A DNA stretch of 64,000 nt from Roseiarcus sp963813555 (GTDB lineage: Bacteria; Pseudomonadota; Alphaproteobacteria; Rhizobiales; Beijerinckiaceae). Location of the stretch: positions 1-64,000 of the forward strand of contig CAWEZX010000007.1 of assembly GCA_963813555.1 (NCBI GenBank), in the 5' to 3' direction. Positions 9,305-17,713 of this stretch are shown piece by piece. The notes below the pieces were generated by a model. It ran no database searches. It had not been told where the DNA came from and worked only from the letters and a program-made list of their open reading frames with translations. Each line of letters opens with the position of its first letter. Positions within the stretch are counted from its first letter, which is position 1. The position numbers and the translations under genes were made by a program.

Positions 9305-10342
9305 CTAGGGGACGACAGGATGCTTTGGCTCCGACCAACGGAACGGCTCTCCCGAACGCCAAATGCTATGAAGGATAACCGAGAGCTTTCTGGCCAGCGC
9401 AACTCGTGCCTTGCCCGGCCCTGATCGCTTTGCGATCGCAGCAGCCCAGTCCTTCAAACCGGAGGCCTTTTTGACCCTGGTCAGGATCACCCCGGCAGCC
9501 TCGTACATCAGCGTTCGAGTAAGGGTGTCGCCGCACTTGGATATCCGGCCGCTTCGATCGACTTCGCCCGATTGATATTGTCGTGGCGTGAGCCCAAGGT
9601 GCGCGCCTACCGATCGTGATCGGGCAAAACGCGACGGATCTTCAACGGTGCTCACATAGGCGAGGGCTGATAGCATGCCGACGCCAGGCACACTCATCAG
9701 AAGGCGAGACGCCCCACTCATTCGCACTATTGCGCGGATCGCCTTGTCGAAAGCCGCGATCTGTACGCGCAGTTGCCGCCAGGCGACAAGCATCGGCCTG
9801 ACAATTGGCGCGACGTCGGAACGATCCTCAACCAGAACCTCGACCTTCCGATCAAAGGGCAATCCTCGCATCGCGCCAGGCAACAGGCCGAATGTCTTGA
9901 GCACCCCGCGGATATGGTTGGACAGTCGGGTTGTCATGCCCACGAGTTGCGTCCTCGCGCCCAGAATTGCTCGCGCACGGTGGCTATCGAACGACTTGAC
10001 GTGAACCGACCGATACCAGCCGGTGCGAACGATCTGGGCCAATCCCTCGGCGTCATTTTGATCATTCTTGTTGATCTGCATTTTGAGCGCGGCGCGCGCA
10101 TGTCTCGCATCGAGGCAAACCACCTCGAAGCCGAGATTGCGCAGTTCATGCACAATCCATGGCGTCATGGCGCCGGTTTCGATCCCGATCCGAGCTTTGT
10201 CGCCTGCGTATCGGCGCAAGGCGACGCTGATCTGTTCTGGAAGCGAGAGGCACTGGCCCCGCCATATTCTCCGGCCGTCCTTGTCAACGACGCAAATCGC
10301 CGTCATCTTTTGCGAAACGTCCAGGCCAACAAAATGGGACAT
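9305..10342 (-). CDS. IS110 family transposase (fourth, minus strand)
   Basis: 345 residues, oriented opposite to the other IS110 copies. D8 (GLDVSQK), E55 (IGIETGAM), D94 and D97 (NKNDQNDA) give a complete DEDD site; SVPGVGMLSALAY and RQYQSGEVDRSGRISKCGD mark the C-terminal domain. The ATG at 10342 is preferred over one nine codons upstream because the family normally starts six or seven residues before the GLDV motif. It is the most divergent member here and belongs to another subgroup. Confidence 0.92.
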   Translation of the reverse strand: MSHFVGLDVSQKMTAICVVDKDGRRIWRGQCLSLPEQISVALRRYAGDKARIGIETGAMTPWIVHELRNLGFEVVCLDARHARAALKMQINKNDQNDAEGLAQIVRTGWYRSVHVKSFDSHRARAILGARTQLVGMTTRLSNHIRGVLKTFGLLPGAMRGLPFDRKVEVLVEDRSDVAPIVRPMLVAWRQLRVQIAAFDKAIRAIVRMSGASRLLMSVPGVGMLSALAYVSTVEDPSRFARSRSVGAHLGLTPRQYQSGEVDRSGRISKCGDTLTRTLMYEAAGVILTRVKKASGLKDWAAAIAKRSGPGKARVALARKLSVILHSIWRSGEPFRWSEPKHPVVP

Positions 10343-10822
10343 CGATGAGTCTCCGAAGCTGCGAATCACCGGGCGTCATCGCCCAGATCGCGGCACTATC
10401 GGTGGATCACGCGCCGACCGCGATTATCCGATGTCCATATACGTCCAGACATGACACCGTCAGGGGAATGCGTAAAAGTACGCATTGACAGTGGCCGAAG
10501 AGAGGTTGTCGGTCATCACCTCGCGGCAAGAGCCAGGGATACGGCTTGGGGAGACAATGAACGCGGGGCTGAGCGCAGGTGCGCTTTGTCTTGTTGACTT
10601 TGACGACTAGGCGCTCCCTCGGGCGTACCCAAGCCTTCGGAGCATCCCTGAAACAGTCCTCCGTGAAGTTTCCCGAGTGGCCCTGATTTTCTGGCGCCTC
10701 CCGCGATTTGGAAGTGTTTGCATTTGCTAGAATTGGCGGTTCGGGCGCCGGTTATCTTGCAAATTGCGTGATGCGTTTAGGCGTGATTCCCTCGCCTTTG
10801 TCAGCTGGCGGGGGGCGATTCG
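10343..10822. other. spacer upstream of an IS5 remnant
   Basis: No gene is supported. The left part should hold the 5' non-coding end of the minus-strand IS110; the right part, from about 10690, should hold the left end of the IS5-type element. Confidence 0.4.
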
Positions 10823-11687
10823 ATGCGGCAGAAGGCGCGACGGGAGAGCGAACAGAACGACCCGTTCCGTGCGCGGCTCGATCAGATCGTGGACATGGGC
10901 CACCCGCTCGCGAAGCTCGCCCGCGCCATCGACTGGCGGTTTCTTGAGGAGCAGTTCGGGGCGGTCTATTCCGACAAGGCCGGTCATCCGCCGCTGCCGA
11001 CCCGGCTCATGGCGGGCTTGGCGATCCTCAAGTCCATGCAGGATCTCTCGGACGAGGCACTGTGCGAGCGCTGGATCGAGAACCCGTATTTCCAGCTGTT
11101 CTGCGGCGAGGAATTCTTTCAGCACAGAACGCCGTTCGACCGCTCGTCGCTGACGCGCTGGCGGCAGCGGATGGCGAGGAGAAGCTGACCGCACTGATCC
11201 AGGAGAGCCTCGCGACGGCGACCCGCACCGGCGCGGCTAAGCCATCGGACTTCTCGCGCGTCATCGTCGATACGACCGTGCAGCCGAAGGCGGTCGCCTT
11301 CCCGACCGACGCCAAGCTGATGCATCGGGCGCGTGAGCGGCTGGTGAGGCTGGCGAAGAAGACCGGCGTGCCCCTTCGCCAGTCCTATGAGCGGGTCGGC
11401 AAGCATGCGCTGATTGCCAATCAGCGCTACGCCCACGCCAAGCAGTTCAAGCGCGCCAAGCGGGCGCTGAGGACGATACGAACTTATCTTGGCCGGATCT
11501 GCCCGCGATCTCATCCGCAAGACGGGCGACGATGCTCAGTTGCGCGCGATCTTCGCTCAACCCCTGTCGCTGGCCTTCGCCGTGCGCGAGCAGCGCGAGC
11601 ATCAGCGCGGACGGAAGATTTATTCGCTCCATGCGCCCGAGGTCGAATGCATCGGCAAGGGCAAAACGCATCGTCCTTACGAGTTAA
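10823..11687 (+). pseudogene. IS5 family transposase, frameshifted and cut short
   Basis: The N-terminal half of an IS5-type transposase spreads over three frames. Frame one gives FRARLDQIVDMGHPLAKL and LPTRLMAGLAILKSMQD, then shifts near 11170, where the expected RQRMGEEKL needs one more G. Frame two gives SDFSRVIVDTTVQPKAV with the first catalytic Asp and runs to about 11490. Frame three gives DAQLRAIFAQPLSLAF and IYSLHAPEVECIGKGK. Reading ends at HRPYEL, about 11685, where the next IS110 begins. The remaining DDE domain is not found on the other side of that IS110. Two frameshifts plus truncation make it dead. Confidence 0.88.
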
Positions 11688-11755
11688 TGGCACGGACCAC
11701 GCCCGCTTCCCGCGGCACGATTGCAGCGCGGGGCCGGGCGTCAGGAGGACGTTCC

Positions 11756-12802
11756 ATGTCACAGACAACGATCGTAACCACCATCGGCATCGACTTGGGT
11801 AAGAACAGCTTTCACGTCATCGGCTTCGACGGTCGCGACGCGATCGTGTTGCGACAGAAGCGGTCAAGACATCAGCTCGAAAGTTCGCTCGCCAATATGG
11901 CGCCCTGTCTGATCGGCATGAAGGCCTGCGCGGGAGCGCACCATCTAGGCCGAAAGATCGAGACTATGGGTCATCAGGTTCGGTTGATGCCGGCGCAATA
12001 TGTGAAGCCCTATCTCAAGGGCCACAAGAACGACTATCGCGACGCGGAAGCGATCGCCGAAGCGGTTCAGCGGCCAACCATGCGGTTCGTACCGCTCAAG
12101 AGCCGAGAGCAGCTCGACCTTCAAGCGCTTCACCGGGTTCGCAGTCGGCTCGTTACCCAACGGACCGCGGTTATCAATCAAATTCGCGGCTTCCTGCTGG
12201 AACGCGGGATCCCTGTTCGGCAAGGAGCGATCGCGCTTCGGTCCGCCCTGCCGGACCTACTGGGGACACGGACGGATGTTCTCTCGCCGCGCGTATTGCG
12301 CCTCATTGAAGATCTGATGGACGACTGGCGCCGGCTCGACGCTAGGGCCGAATTGGCGACGGCAGAGATCGAGGCGCTCGCCGACGAAGACGAGCATTGC
12401 CGGCGTCTCATGACTGCCCCTGGCGTTGGGCCGATCACCTCGAGCGCAATGGTCGCGGCAATCGGAACCGGCCAGGCCTTTGCAAAAGGGCGAGATTTTG
12501 CAGCGTGGCTCGGCCTTGTTCCCAGGCAAATCTCAACCGGCGATCGCACAATCCTTGGACGAATAACCAAGCGAGGCAACAGCTATTTGCGGACGCTGTT
12601 CGTCCAGGGCGCCAGGGCGGTGTTGCTGAGGCGTCAGACGTGGCCAAAGCATGGATTTGGCGCGTGGCTCGAAGCAGCTTCGCGTCGAATGCATCCAAAC
12701 GTTCTTGTCGTCGCCCTGGCCGCCAAGCTGGCTCGCACTGCGTGGAGCACGCTCGCAAAGCAGCGCTCCTATGACGCAAGTCAGCGCGCGCCGGCAACCT
12801 AG
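11756..12802 (+). CDS. IS110 family transposase (fifth), catalytic Glu replaced
   Basis: 348 residues, inserted in the IS5 remnant. The ATG at 11756 follows AGGAGG. D13 (GIDLGKN), D93 and D96 (KNDYRDA) are present, but the glutamate of the GMEA motif seen in the related copies is lysine here (LIGMKACAGAH, residue 56, codon AAG instead of GAG). If the RuvC-like site of this family needs all four acidic residues, this copy should not cleave DNA. The C-terminal domain is intact, with APGVGPITSSAMV and RQISTGDRTILGRITKRGN. The non-coding leader at 11687-11755 resembles that of the copy at 7757. Confidence 0.9.
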   Translation: MSQTTIVTTIGIDLGKNSFHVIGFDGRDAIVLRQKRSRHQLESSLANMAPCLIGMKACAGAHHLGRKIETMGHQVRLMPAQYVKPYLKGHKNDYRDAEAIAEAVQRPTMRFVPLKSREQLDLQALHRVRSRLVTQRTAVINQIRGFLLERGIPVRQGAIALRSALPDLLGTRTDVLSPRVLRLIEDLMDDWRRLDARAELATAEIEALADEDEHCRRLMTAPGVGPITSSAMVAAIGTGQAFAKGRDFAAWLGLVPRQISTGDRTILGRITKRGNSYLRTLFVQGARAVLLRRQTWPKHGFGAWLEAASRRMHPNVLVVALAAKLARTAWSTLAKQRSYDASQRAPAT

Positions 12803-12805
12803 CTA

Positions 12806-13936
12806 AGCAGATTCCGTTTGGCTAACCAACGGATAGGTTTTTTGCGGTTGGCTGCCTGCGCCGATTTGCAAGGTGTATGACATGGCGGGAAAGTCTCCGG
12901 TTACGGCGAGCGATGAACAACGCGCCGGCCTCTTGGCTCTTGCCGGTTCACGCGATCGCGGCGAGGCGGACCGCGCCCGCGCCGTGCTTTTGACGCTGGC
13001 TGGTTGGACCAGCCCCAAGATCGCGGCGGCGTTTGGCGTGCGCGAAGATACGGTTCGGCTGTGGCGCAGCGACTTCGCCGCCGGCGGGATCGCAGCGCTG
13101 AAGGCCAGCATCGCGCCGGGCCCGCCTCCGGTGAAGAGTGAAGCCGCCATGCGCGTTGCCACCCCCTTGCTGGAAGAACCTGTGGCCGACCGGCGCAACT
13201 GGACAATCCCCCGCCTTCGCGCCGAGATCGAAGCGCGCGAGGGCGTGCGCATCAGCCGTTCGCAACTGTCCAAGGCGTTGCGAAAAAAAAGTTCCGCTGG
13301 CGGCGGCCCCGGCACACGCTGAAGGGCCGTCAGAGGGAAAGCGAAGTGGAACGGGTGGGCCTGCGCCTGCAACTGCGCAAACAGCAGGCCGAAGCCGGCG
13401 ACATCGTTCTTCTCTACGGCGATGAGAGCGAGGCGCTGACCCATCCTTATCTCGCCCGCGCCTGGGCGAAGTCGGGAGCGGACTTGCGTGTGCCGGCGCC
13501 GGGGCAGGCCAAGAAGGTCGCGATACTGGGGTCGCTCGATCCCCTCACGCGCCAACTCATCGTCCATACCAGCCCGACCAAGCGCAGCAGCGATTTCATC
13601 GCTCATCTGGAGCAACTCGACCGTCTCTTTGGGCCGCAGCCCGGGCGGCAGGCCAAGCCGGTCGTGCTGGTCGAGGACAATGGTCCGATCCACACCAGCA
13701 AACGCTCGCTCGCCGCCCTCACCGCCCGCGCACACTGGCTCACCGTCGAATGGCTGCCGAAATACGCCCCCGAACTCAACGACATCGAGCCGGTCTGGCG
13801 CGATCTCAAAGCCCATCACCTCGCCCACCAGACCTTCACCGACGCCGCCGCGCTCGACCAGGCCATCCATCACGCTGTCATTGATCTCAACCGCGAGCGC
13901 ATCCCCAATCCGTTGGCCATGCCACGAATCTCTGCT
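12806..13936 (+). mobile_element. IS630 family element (second type)
   Basis: The left end AAGCAGATTCCG at 12806 and the right end (reverse complement AGCAGAGATTCG) form imperfect inverted repeats, with TA at 12804-12805 and 13937-13938. The element sits directly behind the IS110 at 11756. The transposase stop codon TAG uses the right-hand TA. Confidence 0.75.
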
Positions 13937-13939
13937 TAG
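12882..13939 (+). CDS. IS630 transposase, -1 frameshift on A8G
   Basis: Frame one from the ATG at 12882 encodes the HTH half (SPKIAAAFGVREDTVRLW and SRSQLSKAL). It runs into eight As and a G at 13283-13291. Slipping back one base continues as KFRWRRPRHTLKGRQ into the DDE half, with LYGDESEA, VEDNGPIH and NDIEPVWRDLK, ending at 13939. A_AAA_AAG is a classic -1 slippery heptamer. Without the slip the product stops at 13320, after the HTH. The joined protein is of typical IS630 length. Programmed frameshifting is inferred from the motif and the intact downstream frame. Confidence 0.87.
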
Positions 13940-14484
13940 CGCCTCGCTGGCTTTCCGCCTCGAGTTGGCGGCGGTGTCTTCGGCAGTGGTGGATTTGGGG
14001 TTAGCTTTGGCGCGGCGTGGAGCTTGCGACCTGCGAGCGATCCGGGCGATCGTGGACGAGGCTCAATGCCGATGCCGCGATACCCGGCAGAAGACCACAC
14101 AATCGGTTTCATGGCGATCTGAAAAATGCGCCCGTCGCGGGCGTGGGGCTCGGTGCGCCTCATTGCCGCATGTCGATCTCCACGCTGATCGGAGATGCAG
14201 TCGGTTAGGCGCGCTTGCAAGAGCGACGCGGTCAGATCGTCTTCTAGCTCGACCCACGTGTAGCCATTGCCCGGGCCGCCACCGAAGTCTGCGAAGAAGA
14301 TCGCGCCCGCTCGGCGCAGCGGAGAGTTGGGTGGTCCGAAGTCGAGGGACTTCAGTAGGTCATGGGACCTCGCCTGTGGACCGGTGAAATTGCCCCACCT
14401 GTCCTCCCAGCCGAAGGCGTCCGCCCGTTTATCGAGATCCTGCCGCCCCCGATGGCCAGCGATGTTGAGAAGAAAGATAGCAAA
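13936..14484 (-). pseudogene. unrecognised protein fragment, truncated by IS630
   Basis: A minus-strand frame is open from 14484 to 13936. The part at about 14050-14450 has coding character (WEDRWGNFTGPQAR, AGAIFFADFGGGPGNGY, TWVELEDDLTASLL); the last 40 residues are low-complexity and proline-rich. No ATG, GTG or TTG start was found in the likely part, and the stop codon is created by the TA at the IS630 border. I do not recognise the family. It may be a native gene that lost both ends to insertions, or a chance open frame. Confidence 0.35.
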
Positions 14485-14944
14485 CTACCTGCACACTGCG
14501 TGGCTATGACGCAGAAATGGTTTTGCGGCGGTGGCGCCGATTTTGGCGCCATCCGGGTCGTGTCGCATTTCTGCGAAACGGGTGGTTTTGCGTCATGGGA
14601 TGATTTTGTACGCGGCCTTCGGCGGTCGGAATCTAGCGTATAGCGCGCGAGCGGGAAGGTCTCAAAAGGGCGGATAGTGCGCCTACAGGAGTTGCCTCGG
14701 GAAGGACCGGAGTCCGCGCCACAGCCGTCATTCGATTGCGAGCGCGAAATACGGACCGAGGATGATACGATTGCCCATGTCTTAAGCGCCTCAAGTCGGC
14801 AATCGCAGCGGGGGCTTCGACATACTTAGGAGCTTTGCGCGTTAACGCGACATTCGACGGCGGACAATCAGCGATCGAGCGCGGGCTCGAGCGGTCGAAA
14901 GGCTCGCGCAAATGGTTGGTATCCGGTGCTTTGGTCTTAAGACC
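14485..14944. other. non-coding stretch with a dispersed repeat
   Basis: No gene supported. It contains the repeat at 14677-14751. Just before it, GCGCGCGAGCGGG resembles the short hairpin CCGCGCGAGCGG found in the 5' ends of both IS91-like copies (about 22170 and 24810), so this may be a relic of that element's end. The region is downstream of the cytochrome c gene (minus strand); no clear terminator was seen. Confidence 0.4.
14677..14751 (+). repeat. diverged 75-bp dispersed repeat, copy 1
   Basis: This stretch pairs with 24840-24913. Shared blocks include GGACCGGAGT, GCGCCA followed by AGCCG, and CATTCGATT followed by CGAGC. The copies are diverged, with mostly substitutions and one length difference. 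One frame would read PREGPESAPQPSFD here and PREGPECAPKPPFDYE in the other copy, with no start codon. Confidence 0.55.
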
Positions 14945-15802
14945 TTAGCGTTCAACCATGTTCGGTACTGGCTTCAAGGTCCGCAACCAAGCGACGATGG
15001 CATTTAAGTCATCAGATCGCATGCCGCCAAAGTATTGCCAAGGCATTATTGGCGACAGAAGCCCCCCATCGTTACGAATCCCGTGAGCAATCGCAGCCGC
15101 GATTTGCTCGTCCGTCCATCCACCGATCCCGGTCGCGAGGTCTGGCGTGATGTTGGCCGACTTTCGGCTTCCCCACGCGAAGTCTACCGACAGGCCACCC
15201 GCTCCCATCTTGTTCGCGTAATCTCGCCGCCCATCCTCCCCGAAAGGAGTATGGCATTGCATGCAGTGGGCAAGCTTCGCCAAGTATGCGCCATATGCAA
15301 CGCGGTCTTCGTGCGGGAGGTCCTGCACGTGACCGACAGGCGGCCCATAGCTCGCAGGCGTTGGCACTTTATAGGTTGATTTGGGGACCCGATTCTGTAT
15401 GGCAGGCAGGCTCTTCAGATAAGTCGCAACCGCCTGTGCGTCGTTGTCCGACATTGAACGATAGAAAGGCACCGGCATCGGCGGGCGCAGGACATGACCA
15501 TCAGGTGCCTTGCCTTCTCGAAGGGCGGTGACGATTTGTTCTTCGCTCCAGGACCCGATCCCCGTCTGCCCATCCGGCGTGAGATTAGGGGGATAGGCAA
15601 CAAAACTGGCGGAGAGCGTGGCAGCGCCACCCGACAAGTCAGGGCCGTTTCGACTGCCAGTCTGATCGACTGGGCTGTGACAGACTCCGCATGCTGAGAC
15701 AGCCTTTACGAGATAGGCGCCTCGCGCCAGGACATCCTCGGCTCGCGCGCTTACGGCAGCTGGGATGACTGCGAGAATGGCCGCGAGAAGGTGTTTGACC
15801 AT
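14945..15802 (-). CDS. diheme c-type cytochrome
   Basis: 285-residue periplasmic or membrane-attached electron carrier. Residues 1-22 form a signal peptide (KHLLAAILAVIPAAVSARA). Two CXXCH haem sites are present, CGVCH at 38-42 and CMQCH at 180-184, each in a cytochrome c domain with the usual helix around QIVTALREG and QIAAAIAHG. The layout resembles the small cytochrome subunit of alcohol, aldehyde or sugar dehydrogenase complexes, which normally has three haems; this protein has two. I chose the ATG at 15802 because GAGGG lies about nine bases upstream; a TTG five codons earlier is possible. No dehydrogenase partner is adjacent, so its redox partner is unknown. Confidence 0.88.
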   Translation of the reverse strand: MVKHLLAAILAVIPAAVSARAEDVLARGAYLVKAVSACGVCHSPVDQTGSRNGPDLSGGAATLSASFVAYPPNLTPDGQTGIGSWSEEQIVTALREGKAPDGHVLRPPMPVPFYRSMSDNDAQAVATYLKSLPAIQNRVPKSTYKVPTPASYGPPVGHVQDLPHEDRVAYGAYLAKLAHCMQCHTPFGEDGRRDYANKMGAGGLSVDFAWGSRKSANITPDLATGIGGWTDEQIAAAIAHGIRNDGGLLSPIMPWQYFGGMRSDDLNAIVAWLRTLKPVPNMVER

Positions 15803-16201
15803 TGTCTGCGCCCTCAATGTTCCCTGATTTCGGTGGAAACCTCAATGAGCGTCGGCTCGTGGAAATATTAGCCGGCAGTTTCGCGCCGAACCCTCCTGCG
15901 CACGGCTTTTAGCTGTTCGATGCGTGACCTGAGGGATGCCGGAACAAATGAAACAGGTAGAATTTAGCGCCACACAGGAACGATGGTCAAGGGTATCGCC
16001 ACGAGCGTGCGATCCTACCTGTTCGCGCTTGCCGGAAGTCCCCGTTCCCCTCCCATCGCACGGTGTTCGACGCACAGCCGTCGTCCCCTGGGGCGAAGGT
16101 GAAGCGGGCGTTCCGCCGCAAAAAATCCGCAAGGGGCCGTTAAGCGCGCAGCTTGGAATTGACGAAACATCGTTCGAGGCACTCAACGGAAGGACGTCGA
16201 G
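15803..16201. other. intergenic region between divergent genes
   Basis: About 400 bases separate the cytochrome c gene (minus) from the coiled-coil protein gene (plus), so promoters for both are expected here. I saw no convincing -35/-10 pair, operator palindrome or RNA gene. Confidence 0.4.
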
Positions 16202-17713
16202 TTGAATTCAGAAAACGCTTCCGCGCTCGGGGAAACCGGCGCACAAGACCAAGATCGCGAGTCGTCGGTCACAAGATCGCTGGGATCAGAGGCGGCGACT
16301 CCCGCGCCTGCCGCGGACGCGGCGTCCGGAGAGGGCTCCGCCGCTGCCGGCGCCCGGGACGAAGGCCAAGCGAAGGTGGAAATTGCGCAGCGCGCTAAGC
16401 CTTCTGTCAAGGCGGAGAAAAACTTCTTTGCCGGGAAGATCGGCCGAGACCGTGAAACTGGCGATTTGCCGGTCACGGTCGCGCCGTTCGACGGGGCAGC
16501 GACTGATCCTCTCAGAGAGGCGTCGGCAGCCCTCGATGACAGGGATTATGCGACCGCTCAGCGTCTTTTTGCGGCGGTTGGACGGAAGGACGTTGCCGAA
16601 GCTATCAAGGACGCATTGGCGGCCCTCGATCGCAGGGATTATGCGAAGGCTCTGGGGCTTTTTGAGGCGCTCGGCCAGAAAGGCGCCGCGGCCGCGAATG
16701 TGATGGGATCGGCGCCGGCCAGTCCGGCGCCCCCCAAGCCCGCGGCGCTGGCAGGGGGTCCGATGGGATCCGTCTCCCTGAATGAAGCCCGACAGAAACC
16801 CGTAACATCGCCGCCCGAAGTTATTCCGGTTCCGGACGCCGCGTATCGCCGACCTCTGCCTCAGGTAGAAAAGGCAAAATCGCGCCGCCTTAAGCCGCTT
16901 TTCCTTGGAACCGGCTTGACGATATTTGCGATCTTGGGCGCATCCGCTATTTATGGTTCGCCACTAAACTGGACGGTCCCCATCACAAAAAGCCAGGCGA
17001 TCGCCGGTCTTTCTTCAAGCGCTCACATCCTCAAGGCGGATCTCGAGGCGATCACCGGCCAAAGCGCGCGCGAGGCGGAGCGGTCTGCGACGCGCGACGC
17101 CAGCGCCGCGCTCACACAACTGACGGACCGGCTCGACCAGATCGAGCACGAGTACGGAGCGCGTTTGGATAAGCTCGGTGAGCGCGTCGACCAGGATTCC
17201 CCATCCAGATTTGCCGATATTGTGGCGAGGCTCGATAAACTGGAAAAGAAAGCCGACTTGCCGGCGACGCCTGCTTCAGAATTTGGCGACGTCGCGGCGA
17301 GGCTCGATAAATTGGAGAAGCGACTCGCCGCCGCGGCTGCGCCGGCTTCGGAAATTGCCAGTCTGACGACAAGGCTCAACAAGTTGGAGAAGAGAGCCGC
17401 CGTCGCGGGCGGAAGCTTGGCCGCTCCCCTCCCGCCTGCCGCGCCGAGACAGTCGTCGCTTAGGGCGAGGGCGGAGCCTTCCGCCCCGAGGGAAACAGCC
17501 AGATCCGACGACCCAGGGCCCGTGCTCCGGGACTATAGCGTCGAGAGTGTGCGGGATGGCGTCGCGGTGGTTGACGGTCGCGATGGTCCGCAAGAGGTCG
17601 CGCCCGGAGATTTTGTCCCTGGCGCGGGGCGCGTCTTGCGAATTGAAAAACAGGGCAACGATTGGTTCGTCCTGACAAGCCGCGGCGTCATTACAAGCGG
17701 TCCGGCACCCTAG
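16202..17713 (+). CDS. single-span membrane protein with coiled-coil repeats, function unknown
   Basis: 503 residues, starting at TTG 16202 with GGAAGGA just upstream; no ATG fits as well. Layout: a charged, Ala/Pro-rich cytoplasmic N-terminus; two copies of a roughly 22-residue unit (ASAALDDRDYATAQRLF near 107 and ALAALDRRDYAKALGLF near 138) that look like TPR-type helices; one membrane span at 232-252 (LFLGTGLTIFAILGASAIYG); a predicted periplasmic coiled coil built from repeats of RLDKLEK(K/R) near 343, 367 and 391; and a small beta-rich C-terminal domain near 443-500. This suggests a protein linking the inner membrane to the envelope. I do not recognise a named family. The stop codon lies in the CTAG target of an IS1182, but the protein end is unchanged by the insertion. 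Confidence 0.75.
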   Translation: MNSENASALGETGAQDQDRESSVTRSLGSEAATPAPAADAASGEGSAAAGARDEGQAKVEIAQRAKPSVKAEKNFFAGKIGRDRETGDLPVTVAPFDGAATDPLREASAALDDRDYATAQRLFAAVGRKDVAEAIKDALAALDRRDYAKALGLFEALGQKGAAAANVMGSAPASPAPPKPAALAGGPMGSVSLNEARQKPVTSPPEVIPVPDAAYRRPLPQVEKAKSRRLKPLFLGTGLTIFAILGASAIYGSPLNWTVPITKSQAIAGLSSSAHILKADLEAITGQSAREAERSATRDASAALTQLTDRLDQIEHEYGARLDKLGERVDQDSPSRFADIVARLDKLEKKADLPATPASEFGDVAARLDKLEKRLAAAAAPASEIASLTTRLNKLEKRAAVAGGSLAAPLPPAAPRQSSLRARAEPSAPRETARSDDPGPVLRDYSVESVRDGVAVVDGRDGPQEVAPGDFVPGAGRVLRIEKQGNDWFVLTSRGVITSGPAP

